DNA of 45,417 bases. It comes from Cysteiniphilum sp. JM-1. Lineage in GTDB: Bacteria; Pseudomonadota; Gammaproteobacteria; Francisellales; Francisellaceae. Location: contig NZ_VXKS01000021.1 in NCBI RefSeq assembly GCF_008711525.1, positions 1 to 45,417 of the forward strand, in the 5' to 3' direction. Below the pieces are notes generated by a model that had not been told where the DNA came from, did no database searches, and worked only from the letters and a program-made list of their open reading frames with translations. The translations under genes were made by a program, and so were the position numbers. Shown piece after piece: positions 9,911 through 18,397 of this stretch; the first letter of the stretch is position 1; each line of letters starts with the position of its first letter.

Positions 9911-10723
9911 ATGTCATTAAGTTATCAACATATATATCATGCAGGCAATTTTGCGGATATTCATAAGCATTTATGGCTCATCGCGGTTATTGAGCATTTA
10001 GGCAATAAAGAGAAGCCATTTTTTTGGTTGGATACGCATGCCGGACGTGGGGTTTATGATCTGTATAGTCCTGAGGCGCAAAAGACCAAAGAAGGGCTAA
10101 ATGGCATTGGCAAGGTGCTCAAGCTTTTTGAGAAAAGTGACAACCCTTTATTGGCAAAATATAAAAGACTCATTGACGAATTGAACTCTGATAAAACAAC
10201 ATTGCAGTTTTACCCAGGATCAGCTTATTTAGCTGCAAGCTTGCTGCGTGAGCAAGATAGAATGACAGCACTTGAGCTGCACCCGCAAGAGATTGAGCAT
10301 CTTAAACTGGCAACGCATGACTTTGGGCAGATCAGCGTAAAATATGGTGATATGTCAAAGCTAATATCAGGCTTTTTGCCACCCAAAGAGCGTCGAGGTG
10401 GTGTCTTGATTGATCCAAGCTTTGAGATTAAAAGTGAGTATGAAAGTCAAGCAAGACTACTCATGCAATCCGTCAAAAAATGGTCAACAGGTACTTTTAT
10501 GCTCTGGTATCCTTTGTTGCCACAAAGACGTCATGAACGTCTAAAAGAGATTTTGCGTGACGCACAACTTATGATGACGGTTGATGAGTGGGTGTTTGAA
10601 AACCCAAATAAAGCCATTGGTATGTATGGCTCAGGCATGATTATCGTGAATCCACCTTATACTGCAGCTGAAAAGGTAAAACGAGCACTATCCATTCTCG
10701 AGAAAGGTATCAATAAAGGGTGA
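9911..10723 (+). CDS. rlmJ: 23S rRNA (adenine(2030)-N6)-methyltransferase RlmJ
   Basis: 270 residues from the ATG at 9911, which matches the family N-terminus (LSYQHIYHAGNFADIHKH); earlier in-frame starts would run inside sdaA. It is an SAM-dependent enzyme that methylates A2030 of 23S rRNA. SAM-binding block DTHAGRGVYDL, then FYPGSAYLAASLLREQD and the catalytic loop. The last is usually Asp-Pro-Pro-Tyr/Phe and here reads DPSF (LIDPSFEIKSEY), a Pro-to-Ser change. SGMIIVNPPYT near the end is also a family feature. It likely shares transcripts with sdaA. Confidence 0.93.
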   Translation: MSLSYQHIYHAGNFADIHKHLWLIAVIEHLGNKEKPFFWLDTHAGRGVYDLYSPEAQKTKEGLNGIGKVLKLFEKSDNPLLAKYKRLIDELNSDKTTLQFYPGSAYLAASLLREQDRMTALELHPQEIEHLKLATHDFGQISVKYGDMSKLISGFLPPKERRGGVLIDPSFEIKSEYESQARLLMQSVKKWSTGTFMLWYPLLPQRRHERLKEILRDAQLMMTVDEWVFENPNKAIGMYGSGMIIVNPPYTAAEKVKRALSILEKGINKG

Positions 10724-10805
10724 AATGGTGAAAATACCATAAAAAATGAATTAACGCCTTAAAATCACTGGTGCCCACGTCAAAAGTACGTTAAAATGCG
10801 CCCGT

Positions 10806-10822
10806 TTTTGTGTTTAGCACAA
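10806..10822 (+). other. Small hairpin in rlmJ-rpsP spacer
   Basis: TTTGTG-TTTAG-CACAAA is a 6-bp stem 46 bases before the rpsP start. There is no T-run, so it is not a convincing terminator; it could belong to the ribosomal operon leader. Confidence 0.25.
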
Positions 10823-10867
10823 ATTCTAGAGCAACAATAACTAAAATAGAAAATTTGGAGAAGACTA

Positions 10868-11125
10868 ATGGTCGTAATTCGTATGGCTAGAGGCGGCGCT
10901 AAGAAGCGTCCTTTTTATAGAATCGTGGTGACAGACAGCCGTAAAGCGCGTGATGGTCGTCCTATCGAGCGTGTTGGTTTCTTTAACCCATTGGCAAAAG
11001 AACATGAAGAAAAAGTACGTGTTGATCTTGAGCGTGTAGACTACTGGTTAGGTACAGGTGCTAAGATGTCTGATCGTGTAACTTCTATCGTTAAAGAAGC
11101 GCGTAAAGCAACAGTACAAGCTTAA
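10868..11125 (+). CDS. rpsP: 30S ribosomal protein S16
   Basis: 85 residues, normal length. [34 protein letters not shown] is the highly conserved S16 N-terminus, followed by GFFNPLA. It binds 16S rRNA early in small-subunit assembly. The ribosome site TTGGAGA precedes the ATG. It is first in the classical rpsP-rimM-trmD-rplS operon, but a strong terminator-like hairpin separates it from rimM, which would let S16 be made in excess over the two RNA-modification/assembly proteins. Confidence 0.98.
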   Translation: MVVIRMARGGAKKRPFYRIVVTDSRKARDGRPIERVGFFNPLAKEHEEKVRVDLERVDYWLGTGAKMSDRVTSIVKEARKATVQA

Positions 11126-11171
11126 GTAAAAAAAACACAAAGCACGCTAAGTGCTTATGTTAAGTTTTAAG

Positions 11172-11212
11172 AAACGCCAATCACGCTCGTATCGTTGATT
11201 GGCGTTTTTGTT
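11172..11212 (+). terminator. Rho-independent terminator (partial) between rpsP and rimM
   Basis: AAACGCCAATCA (11172-11183) pairs perfectly with TGATTGGCGTTT (11196-11207) and is followed by a T-rich run (TTTTTGTTTT). It looks like a true intrinsic terminator placed inside the operon; no separate rimM promoter could be picked out, so partial read-through is the likely use. Confidence 0.8.
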
Positions 11213-11262
11213 TTATGTATTTTATTTGTTTTAAAACTGATTGCGTAATAAAGGTTGTTAAC

Positions 11263-11793
11263 ATGTCACAACAAGATAATGTACAAAATGATGAGATGAT
11301 TGTCATTGCCAAGGTGGGTGCAACATATCGCTTAAAAGGCGAATTAAAACTCTATGTCTTAAGTGATTCAATTGAAACGGCATTGTCTTATGGTCAGTGG
11401 TATATCAAAAAAGCAAGTGATCGCACGTGGTCCGTGTTAACAGGTGAATCGGTCAGTCGCGTTGGTGATAAGCTTGTGATTCAATTTGCTGATGCCGATG
11501 TCAAAGAGATTGCAGCGAAATATACCAATGCCTTACTGGCTGTGCCAAGATCAGTGCTAAAAGAGACAGCAGAAGATGAATACTATTGGGTAGACTTAAT
11601 CGGTATGCAGGTTGTCAACAAAGAAGGGCAATCATTTGGCAAGGTTGATGATATTTTAGATACAGGTGCCAATGAGGTGCTTTGTTGTAAACATAAAGAT
11701 CAATCGTATTTAATCCCTTTTGTGAATGACTATGTGATTGAGGTCAACAAAGATGAGAAGCTAATAACCGTTGATTGGCAGTACGACTATTAA
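11263..11793 (+). CDS. rimM: Ribosome maturation factor RimM
   Basis: 176 residues from the ATG at 11263, which has AAGG upstream; a longer frame from 11215 would start inside the terminator's T-run. RimM binds the S19/16S head region during 30S assembly. The N-terminal beta-barrel is seen in [23 protein letters not shown] (family motif 'G.vgk.hGlkGevkv'), and the PRC-barrel half in [34 protein letters not shown], ending in [12 protein letters not shown]. It sits between rpsP and trmD as expected. Confidence 0.95.
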   Translation: MSQQDNVQNDEMIVIAKVGATYRLKGELKLYVLSDSIETALSYGQWYIKKASDRTWSVLTGESVSRVGDKLVIQFADADVKEIAAKYTNALLAVPRSVLKETAEDEYYWVDLIGMQVVNKEGQSFGKVDDILDTGANEVLCCKHKDQSYLIPFVNDYVIEVNKDEKLITVDWQYDY

Positions 11794-11804
11794 GAGTAAG
11801 CATA

Positions 11805-12551
11805 ATGATTAACTTTGCAGCGATTACAATATTTCCTGAAATATTTGATGTGATTACCCAATATGGCGTTTCAGCACGCGCATTTCAGCTTGAAAAAGCG
11901 GGGCTTATGACCATTAATCCACGTCAGTTTGCAACCAATCGCTATCAGACAATTGATGATCGCCCCTTTGGTGGTGGACCTGGCATGGTGATGATGTATG
12001 ACCCACTGCAAAAAGCCATTACTGAAGCCAAAAAAAGATTGAACAAACCCGCTAAAGTTGTATACTTGTCGCCGCAAGGAAAACCCTTAACTCAAAACTT
12101 GGTTAAAGAGTTTGCTTGTGAAGATGCTTTAATCTTGCTTTGTGGTCGTTATGAAGGTATCGATGAGCGTTTGATTGAGCGTCATGTTGATGAAGAAGTT
12201 TCAATAGGTGATTATGTCTTAAGCGGTGGCGAGCTACCGGCGATGACATTGATTGACAGCATCGTGCGCTTACTGCCCGGGGTGTTAAATGATCAAGCGT
12301 CAGCTGTTGAGGATTCATTTTACGATGGTTTATTAGATTGTCCGCATTACACGCGACCTGCAACACATGTGGATGCAGGTGATGTACCTGCGGTGCTGTT
12401 ATCTGGGGATCATCAAAAAATTCAGCAATGGCGACATCAACAAAAGTTAAAACGTACTTTTTTACGACGTAAAGAATTGATTGAGTGCCTATGTCTATCG
12501 AATGAAGATAAGCAATATCTTGAGCAATTAGCGCAAGATGAAAAACAATAA
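11805..12551 (+). CDS. trmD: tRNA (guanine(37)-N1)-methyltransferase TrmD
   Basis: 248 residues from the ATG at 11805 (start of [15 protein letters not shown]); earlier frames overlap the rimM end. It methylates G37 in tRNAs reading CNN codons and prevents +1 frameshifts. SPOUT trefoil-knot signatures: [49 protein letters not shown] and [17 protein letters not shown], where SAM and the catalytic Asp are located. Spacing to rimM is 11 bases; the two are co-transcribed. Confidence 0.97.
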   Translation: MINFAAITIFPEIFDVITQYGVSARAFQLEKAGLMTINPRQFATNRYQTIDDRPFGGGPGMVMMYDPLQKAITEAKKRLNKPAKVVYLSPQGKPLTQNLVKEFACEDALILLCGRYEGIDERLIERHVDEEVSIGDYVLSGGELPAMTLIDSIVRLLPGVLNDQASAVEDSFYDGLLDCPHYTRPATHVDAGDVPAVLLSGDHQKIQQWRHQQKLKRTFLRRKELIECLCLSNEDKQYLEQLAQDEKQ

Positions 12552-12584
12552 ATGTGATAGAGAATGCACAATTAGGAGAAAAAA

Positions 12585-12932
12585 ATGAAGAATAAATACT
12601 TAGAAATGGTTGAAAATTCACAACTACGTACTGACTTACCAACATTTCACCCTGGTGATTCAGTAACAGTTAACGTATGGGTAAAAGAAGGTGATAAAGC
12701 GCGTATTCAGGCGTTTAAAGGCTTCGTACTTGCGATCAAGAATCGTGGTATCAACTCAGCGTTTACTGTGCGTAAAATGTCATCTGGTGAAGGTGTTGAG
12801 CGTACGTTTCAAACACACAGCCCGATCATTGACAGCGTTGTTGTCGAAAGACGTGCTAAAGTTCGTCGCGCTAAACTTTACTACATGCGTGGCTTGACTG
12901 GTAAAGCAGCAAGAATCAAAGAAAAAGTATAA
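12585..12932 (+). CDS. rplS: 50S ribosomal protein L19
   Basis: 115 residues, normal length. Family blocks [26 protein letters not shown], then [21 protein letters not shown] and [20 protein letters not shown] are all present. It lies at the 30S-50S interface. A strong ribosome site (TTAGGAGAAAAAA) precedes the ATG, and an intrinsic terminator directly follows the gene, closing the operon. Confidence 0.98.
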   Translation: MKNKYLEMVENSQLRTDLPTFHPGDSVTVNVWVKEGDKARIQAFKGFVLAIKNRGINSAFTVRKMSSGEGVERTFQTHSPIIDSVVVERRAKVRRAKLYYMRGLTGKAARIKEKV

Positions 12933-12936
12933 TTTT

Positions 12937-12962
12937 AAGGTTGGCATCGCCAACCTTTTTTG
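12937..12962 (+). terminator. Rho-independent terminator of the ribosomal operon
   Basis: AAGGTTGGC-ATC-GCCAACCTT is a perfect 9-bp stem with a 3-base loop followed by a T-run, immediately after the rplS stop. Confidence 0.92.
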
Positions 12963-12974
12963 TTCTTATGCTTT

Positions 12975-13862
12975 ATGCAGTCAAATTTTGACATCATTAA
13001 TCAATTTATCGATGATATCTGGCTAAGCGAGGGCTTAAGCCAAAATACTTTATCCTCTTATAAAACCGATTTAAACCATCTACTTAAGTTCTATCAAGAG
13101 CATGATGTAGTGAATCTAAAACTTTCAGCGTTACAAACCTTTTTAGCCAAGCGCTTAAATGAAGGTTATAGTGCCCGATCTAATGCGCGGATGATTTCAA
13201 CCTTACATAAATTTTACGGTTGGTGTTACGCGCAGCAAAAGATTACAACAGATCCAACACAGAAGTTAATATTACCTAAATTACCCAAAAGTTTACCTAA
13301 AGATCTATCTGAAGAAGATGTTGAGAAGTTGTTGGATGCACCTGATTTAACGACAGATATTGGCATTCGCGATAAAGCATTATTAGAGCTTATTTATGCC
13401 ACGGGATTGCGCGTGAGTGAATTGGTTAATTTAACCTTAGATGATGTCAATTTACGTCAAGGTGTCGTGCGCGTGATGGGTAAAGGCTCAAAGGAACGTT
13501 TAGTGCCAACCGGTGAATATGCTTTAGAGTATTTACATAAGTACATTGATGAAGTGCGTGATGGTTGGCTGCAGGGCTTAAAGCTTGATAAATTATTTGT
13601 ATCACATCATCGAAAGGGTATTACGCGTCAGACTTTTTGGCACCGTATTAAGTTTTACGCGGATCTTGTCGGCATCAAAAAAGAAATTTCACCGCATACC
13701 TTGCGTCATGCGTTTGCGACACATCTATTAACCCACGGGGCTGATTTACGCTCAGTGCAAATGCTTTTAGGGCATAGCAGTGTATCGACAACAACGATTT
13801 ATACGCATATCTCACAAGTGCGATCAATGAATTTATATAAAGAGCATCACCCGCGTGCCTGA
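12975..13862 (+). CDS. xerD: Site-specific tyrosine recombinase XerD
   Basis: 295 residues from the ATG at 12975; an earlier TTG start lies in the upstream terminator. It resolves chromosome dimers at dif with XerC. N-terminal SAM-like core-binding domain (FIDDIWLSEGLSQNTLSSYKTDL), then the catalytic domain with Arg in TGLRVSELVNL, Lys in MGKGSKERLVP, His/Arg in HTLRHAFATHLL, His in LLGHSSVSTT and the Tyr nucleophile in IYTHIS. The catalytic set is complete. XerD rather than XerC is inferred from the LLTHGADLRSVQMLLGHSS block and the PKLPKSLPKDLSEEDV linker. Its last 16 bases overlap the convergent neighbour. Confidence 0.93.
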   Translation: MQSNFDIINQFIDDIWLSEGLSQNTLSSYKTDLNHLLKFYQEHDVVNLKLSALQTFLAKRLNEGYSARSNARMISTLHKFYGWCYAQQKITTDPTQKLILPKLPKSLPKDLSEEDVEKLLDAPDLTTDIGIRDKALLELIYATGLRVSELVNLTLDDVNLRQGVVRVMGKGSKERLVPTGEYALEYLHKYIDEVRDGWLQGLKLDKLFVSHHRKGITRQTFWHRIKFYADLVGIKKEISPHTLRHAFATHLLTHGADLRSVQMLLGHSSVSTTTIYTHISQVRSMNLYKEHHPRA

Positions 13863-14338
13863 GCATCATGATTTGATGCTTCAAGTAATTTACGCACTTT
13901 AACAATTTTAACCCAATAGATAATATAGATCACCATACAAGCGACAGATGCAAATGGCGATATGATGGGAATAAAGGTAACAATGGGTAATATCACCAAA
14001 GCTAACCCTAAGATAAATAAAGTGTCACCTCGCAGTTTAATGGTCATATCCTGATATTTTTTAAGTGCGTTGCCAACACCAAAGGGTAAAACGATCCACT
14101 GGAAAATATAACCGACGATTGGAATAAGGAAAAGCCAAGCAAACCATGGCTTGGTGACTTGTTTATCCTTATCGATGATTTTCAGCAGTTTATAAACGCT
14201 CCATGAAAAGGCAATCGAGAAAATATAGAAAACAACGATCATAATAAGTAGTGCAATGCCCATGCCTAAAATAGCATGAGGGTCACTTGATAAAGTGGTG
14301 GTTTGAGTTGTAATGCTAGTAATGCTTTCCTGACTCAT
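13847..14338 (-). CDS. Small four-span inner-membrane protein of unknown function
   Basis: 163 residues, not recognised as a named family. After a ~20-residue Ser/Thr-rich head come about four hydrophobic spans (near 24-46, 66-86, 106-124 and 128-145), with a conserved-looking loop KPWFAWLFLIPIVGYIFQWIVLPFG, reminiscent of small membrane proteins that place a 'P.vgyi....vl' motif between spans. The C-terminus is basic and cytoplasmic by the positive-inside rule. It is convergent with xerD and overlaps it by 16 bases; it sits 67 bases downstream of lpxH in the same direction, so it could be part of an lpxH transcript. No function is proposed. Confidence 0.75.
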   Translation of the reverse strand: MSQESITSITTQTTTLSSDPHAILGMGIALLIMIVVFYIFSIAFSWSVYKLLKIIDKDKQVTKPWFAWLFLIPIVGYIFQWIVLPFGVGNALKKYQDMTIKLRGDTLFILGLALVILPIVTFIPIISPFASVACMVIYIIYWVKIVKVRKLLEASNHDAQARG

Positions 14339-14405
14339 CGTATGTTAGCTCCATGTGTTTTTAAATAGTTGTTGCATGGCAAGTATGGCAAATTCTTACT
14401 ATTTT

Positions 14406-15119
14406 TCAAACTGCATCTAGCTTTAAAAGCCTAATATTTTCATCATGATCGATATGGATATAACTTCCTGTGTTAAACCAGTCACCTAAAACATAACGTG
14501 TATAGTTTTTTTCATGGTGGGTATTAAACAAATGGGTATGCCCATGAATTAATACTTTATTATCACCTAGATATCGTTTTATACCTTTTGGCGTGACATC
14601 GATTATTTTGTATTTTTCGTTTTTCTGTTTGCTTTTAGCGCGAATTTTTTGTGCGATGCGCTGGCGTGTTTTTGCTGATAAGGACAGATAAAGTTTTTTA
14701 ACCACTGGAGTGCGGACAACATAGCGAAACATTTGATAGCTCTTATCATCAGTGCATAATAAGTCACCATGCATGAGCACAATATTTTTGTGTTTTAATT
14801 GCAAAAGATATGGATCGTTAATAAGAGTTACCTTTGCTTTTTGCGTAAAGCTTTTGCCAATTAAAAAATCACGATTGCCATGCATAAAATAAATAGTTAA
14901 CCCTTTATCATGAGCATCATGAAGTGCTTTGATAATATCTTCTTGCATCGGGCTTGTTACATCATCGCCAACCCAGTAATCAAAAAAATCACCTAAGATA
15001 AAAAGGGCATTACCCATGTGGCTAATGTCATCTAAAAACGTCTTAAATAAATCAGTAGTTTGTGGGCGCGACTCATTTAAATGCAAGTCAGCAATAATGT
15101 AGTAATTCGTTATCATCAT
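14406..15119 (-). CDS. lpxH: UDP-2,3-diacylglucosamine diphosphatase LpxH
   Basis: 237 residues, normal length. It makes lipid X from UDP-2,3-diacylglucosamine in the lipid A pathway, at the cytoplasmic face of the inner membrane. The metallophosphoesterase motifs are complete: Asp11-x-His13 (IADLHLNE), Asp44 (ILGDFFDYWVGDD), the HGNRDFLIG block, MHGDLLCTDD and HGHTH. It shows this organism makes lipid A. The start may equally be the second of two adjacent ATGs. Confidence 0.95.
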   Translation of the reverse strand: MMITNYYIIADLHLNESRPQTTDLFKTFLDDISHMGNALFILGDFFDYWVGDDVTSPMQEDIIKALHDAHDKGLTIYFMHGNRDFLIGKSFTQKAKVTLINDPYLLQLKHKNIVLMHGDLLCTDDKSYQMFRYVVRTPVVKKLYLSLSAKTRQRIAQKIRAKSKQKNEKYKIIDVTPKGIKRYLGDNKVLIHGHTHLFNTHHEKNYTRYVLGDWFNTGSYIHIDHDENIRLLKLDAV

Positions 15120-15254
15120 AAAGCGAAAGCTTAGTCATGGACAAATCATAAATGTTATTGAGTCGCTTAGTAAGTGCTTTTTTAAATTTGTGCCAGTTTT
15201 CTTAAGTTTGCGTTAAGATTTCCCTTTTAACTTTGTTGTGTTTTTAAGCATAAC

Positions 15255-15268
15255 TGATCTTTTGATCA
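15255..15268. promoter_or_regulatory. Inverted repeat upstream of the SH3 protein gene
   Basis: TGATC-TTTT-GATCA lies 41 bases before the start codon, in an AT-rich region likely to contain the promoter. A strong ribosome site AAGGAG follows at 15298-15303. Function is unproven. Confidence 0.3.
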
Positions 15269-15308
15269 ATAACTTTAATTAAATTAACTTAACATTTAAG
15301 GAGTCAGC

Positions 15309-15941
15309 ATGAAAAAATTATTATTATCTTTGGGTCTAATTGCCGCTTCAAGTGCCGCTTTTGCCGCGACTTATCAGGTTTATAATGAGCCAACGACTAA
15401 TGCTAAAGTGGTCTCTGAGCTAACTGATCAGAATCAAAATCAATATATTCAGTTCTATCAGCAGGGTAATTGGATCAAAGTTGCGGATACACAAACAGGA
15501 CAAGTTGGCTGGGTAAATACGGCACAAGTTAAACAGGCGCAAATGCAAACACAATACCAACAAGCCGTGAATGCACTTAATATGCAACAAAAACAGTTAG
15601 AAGCTGAACGTCAGGCATTTGAGCAAAGATATCAAAGAGCTGCCCAGAATCTCCAACAGCAAATGCAGCAGTTGCAGCAACAAATGAGTCAAGCACAATC
15701 ACAAAATGCACCAGCGCAAGCTGCAGCTCAGCCTGCGCCAAAAACGCTAGCAGCAAATGCAAGTCCAAATACTAATGCAAATCAGATGCAACGTTCATTT
15801 AATGCCGTAAGCATTCAAACCAATCAAGATGGCAAGACGGCGACAGTAACAAGAGAGTGGTTGGGCAAAGATGGCAAAGTGCAAAAAGAAGTCAAGCAAG
15901 TGCCGGTGAGCGAGTTACAAAAGATGTCTTTGAACTTTTAA
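15309..15941 (+). CDS. Periplasmic SH3-domain protein with coiled coil
   Basis: 210 residues. A clear signal peptide (MKKLLLSLGLIAASSAAFA) is cut before ATYQVYNEP. Residues ~21-75 form a bacterial SH3 fold (VYNEPTTNAKVVSEL, WIKVADTQTGQVGWVN). Residues ~76-130 are a Gln-rich coiled coil, then an Ala/Pro/Gln linker, then a conserved-looking tail (QTNQDGKTATVTREWLGKDG). SH3-plus-coil proteins of this kind are usually envelope or cell-wall associated; no partner is evident. It stands alone with its own promoter region. Not assigned to a named family. Confidence 0.85.
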   Translation: MKKLLLSLGLIAASSAAFAATYQVYNEPTTNAKVVSELTDQNQNQYIQFYQQGNWIKVADTQTGQVGWVNTAQVKQAQMQTQYQQAVNALNMQQKQLEAERQAFEQRYQRAAQNLQQQMQQLQQQMSQAQSQNAPAQAAAQPAPKTLAANASPNTNANQMQRSFNAVSIQTNQDGKTATVTREWLGKDGKVQKEVKQVPVSELQKMSLNF

Positions 15942-16064
15942 TTGATAACTAATAAAAATTACCCACCAACCGTATACAAGCTCATTTTCTCAAGAGAAGA
16001 TGAACTTTCTTTTATGTTTTTTATGGCTAAGACTAAATGCTCACCCACAAGTGCTCACCGTGCC

Positions 16065-16129
16065 CTGAGCGTAAGTCGAAGGGTAGTTTGGGAAAATCAT
16101 ACTTCATAAAGGCTTCGACTTACGCTCAG
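16065..16129. repeat. Perfect 17-bp inverted repeat (dispersed-type palindrome)
   Basis: CTGAGCGTAAGTCGAAG at 16065-16081 is the exact reverse complement of 16113-16129, with 31 bases between. The core (CTGAGC...GTCGAAG) resembles a palindromic unit scattered in intergenic DNA of many bacteria. It sits between the convergent SH3 gene and emrD, in a 253-base spacer that shows nothing else recognisable, so it may also serve as a bidirectional stop. Confidence 0.7.
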
Positions 16130-16194
16130 CCAACGCTTACACAATCAAAGTGGGCAGGAATATGGTCATAACCTTTTTTATACATTCTTTATAT

Positions 16195-17385
16195 TTAACT
16201 TACTTTCACAATACGTGAGCGCTGACTCATCATTACACTCACTAAAGCGCATACGGATAAAGTCGATAGAATAATGGCTAAAGGGAGCTGATTTTTTAAC
16301 GGAATAAATGCTGCTAATGCTGTTAGTAATCCAGCCCCTAAGTTTTGCGCACCACCCAAAACAGCTCCAGCGGTTCCTGCAATACTTGGAAACTCTTCTA
16401 ATGCTTTGGTGGTTGCTGTTGGGAAAATAATGCCACACCCTAAGAAATATAGGCAGCCTGGTAAGATAATGCTAAGACTGGTTACACCAAATACATAATA
16501 GGATAAACCAAGGGCAATACCGCTAATCAATAGAGTAAAACAACCAATGAGTAATAAGCGATCAAGGCTGTAGCGTCGCGCAAGACGTGCTGAGAGAAAG
16601 CTGCCAAACATATAGCAAGGCAAAGGAATAATAAAGAATAAGCTGGCAACTGCTGGCGAAAGTTGTAATACGGAGGTAAAAAGCGCGCCTGAGCTGACTT
16701 CAAATACCGCAACACCTCCATTGGCAACGATCAATAAAATCAGATTAATCATAAAGTTGCCATTGGATAGTACGGTTTTATACTTGGCTAAAAGGTTACC
16801 TTTAGTTGATTTTTGTGTATTGGTTTCAGGAAAGAAAAGCCACTGAATGACAAGAAGTAGAATGCCATAAATGGTTAGAAAAACAAAAATAGCACGCCAG
16901 CTATGAAGATCTGTAAAAAGACCTCCCAATAAAGGCGCAATTAAGGGTGCGAAGATAAGCGCAATTGCCATAATACTATTAGCGCTATGAAGCTTCATCC
17001 CAGAATATAGATCACGCATGACCGTTCGCGCCATGACACCAGCAACAGCAATACCACTGCCTTGTAAGAAGCTTGCAATCAAAAGGGTTATAAAGTGTGT
17101 TGCAAAAACAGCCAAAATAGATCCCAGTGTAAAAAAGACAATACCAATTAAAATCATTGGCTTGCGACCAAAGCGATCGGAGTAAGGACCATAGAAAAAC
17201 TGCAGTAAACCATAAGGGAAAAGATAACAGGCAATTACAGCTTGCATACGCCCAACACTGACGGAGAACTCATGCGCCATTTGCGTTAATGCGGGCACAT
17301 AAATGGTATTGGTCATTTGCCCTGCGGCAGTGAGCAAGATAATAAGCAATAAAATGCGATAAAAATGACGATCAAAACTAGCCAT
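16195..17385 (-). CDS. emrD: EmrD-like multidrug efflux MFS transporter
   Basis: 396 residues, 12 predicted spans, the size of the Bcr/CflA/EmrD drug:proton antiporters. GQMTNTIYVPALTQMA in the first span, YGPYSDRFGRKPMILIG (MFS loop 2-3 motif), GVMARTVMRDLYSG and AGTAGAVLGGAQNLGAG near the end closely track E. coli EmrD, more than Bcr. Expected role: export of amphipathic compounds. Monocistronic; divergent from coaX. Confidence 0.87.
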   Translation of the reverse strand: MASFDRHFYRILLLIILLTAAGQMTNTIYVPALTQMAHEFSVSVGRMQAVIACYLFPYGLLQFFYGPYSDRFGRKPMILIGIVFFTLGSILAVFATHFITLLIASFLQGSGIAVAGVMARTVMRDLYSGMKLHSANSIMAIALIFAPLIAPLLGGLFTDLHSWRAIFVFLTIYGILLLVIQWLFFPETNTQKSTKGNLLAKYKTVLSNGNFMINLILLIVANGGVAVFEVSSGALFTSVLQLSPAVASLFFIIPLPCYMFGSFLSARLARRYSLDRLLLIGCFTLLISGIALGLSYYVFGVTSLSIILPGCLYFLGCGIIFPTATTKALEEFPSIAGTAGAVLGGAQNLGAGLLTALAAFIPLKNQLPLAIILSTLSVCALVSVMMSQRSRIVKVS

Positions 17386-17559
17386 GTTTATACTTCAATA
17401 AATAGGGTCGGATAAACTTGCTGCCATCATAACGTAAACCGTAAAAAATAATAGTATCAGACACTTAAAAAATGTGGATTAGTGCTGTAAAAGGGGTAAT
17501 GATGTGTATATACTGCGACGTTAAACTAAGCTGAAATATTTAAAAGATAGAAAAAACAG

Positions 17560-18339
17560 ATGTTACTTACTTTAGATGTTGGCAATTCGCATATTCATGC
17601 GGGTGTTTTTGATCATGATGAGTTGATATTACAGTTTCGTTATACTACGGCATCAGCACATGGTAGTTCGGATCAAATAGGTATTTTTCTAAGACAAGCG
17701 TTGGGTGAGAATGCCCTTGATCCAAATAAAATAACAGGTGTTGCTATTGCCTCTGTGGTGCCAGCCATTAATTATTCACTGCGCTCAGCGATTTTAAAGT
17801 ATTTTGATCTTGAACCATTTCTCTTACAACCGGGTGTGAAAACGGGCTTGAAAATGCAAGTAGCAACACCTAAAGAGGTTGGTGCCGATCGAATTGCTGG
17901 ATGCATCGCTGCTGTTGAGCTTTTTGCCAACAAAGATATTTTGGTGATTGATTTAGGCACTGCCACGGTTTTTGATGTGGTGCGTAAAGATAAAATCTAT
18001 TTAAGTGGCGCCATTTTGCCGGGTGTGCGTATTTCACTTGAAGCATTAAGTAGTAATGCTGCTCAGCTTTCGTCCGTCAGTATTGTTAAACCGATGATGG
18101 CAATAGGCAAAGATACTGATACTAATCTACAATCAGGCATTTATTATGGGCACTTAGGTGCTCTAAAAGAGCTCAAATCAGTGATGATTCAAGAATTAAA
18201 AACAGATCCAAGCAATGTCATTACTGTCGCTACTGGTGGATTTTCGCAATTATTTAATGTCCCTGGGTTATTTGATGCTATCGTGCCTGACTTAGTGCTA
18301 CAAGGCATTAAAATGGCATTTGATAAAAATAAACAATGA
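17560..18339 (+). CDS. coaX: Type III pantothenate kinase
   Basis: 259 residues. It performs the first step of coenzyme A synthesis, phosphorylating pantothenate, using the acetate/sugar-kinase fold with a monovalent cation. Family motifs: LTLDVGNSHIHAGVF (phosphate 1), GADRIAGCIAAVE and VIDLGTATVFDVV, and YLSGAILPGVRISLEAL. Another CoA gene, coaE, is 2.6 kb away but not in the same operon. folE follows 58 bases later across an A/T-rich spacer. Confidence 0.95.
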   Translation: MLLTLDVGNSHIHAGVFDHDELILQFRYTTASAHGSSDQIGIFLRQALGENALDPNKITGVAIASVVPAINYSLRSAILKYFDLEPFLLQPGVKTGLKMQVATPKEVGADRIAGCIAAVELFANKDILVIDLGTATVFDVVRKDKIYLSGAILPGVRISLEALSSNAAQLSSVSIVKPMMAIGKDTDTNLQSGIYYGHLGALKELKSVMIQELKTDPSNVITVATGGFSQLFNVPGLFDAIVPDLVLQGIKMAFDKNKQ

Positions 18340-18385
18340 AACAAATGAAATAAAAAACAAATAAAATAAAATAAATAAAATAAAT
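18340..18385 (+). repeat. A/T low-complexity spacer of AAATA-like units
   Basis: After the coaX stop the DNA is almost only A and T in repeated AAATA/AAATAAA units up to the folE start. It could slip during replication and change spacing in front of folE, which has only a weak ribosome site. No gene. Confidence 0.5.
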
Positions 18386-18397
18386 GAAGTGAATGCA

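Noticed and set aside
12103-12645. 180-codon open frame on the minus strand across trmD and the rplS start
   Set aside because: It is the shadow of strongly supported trmD and has no recognisable protein features.
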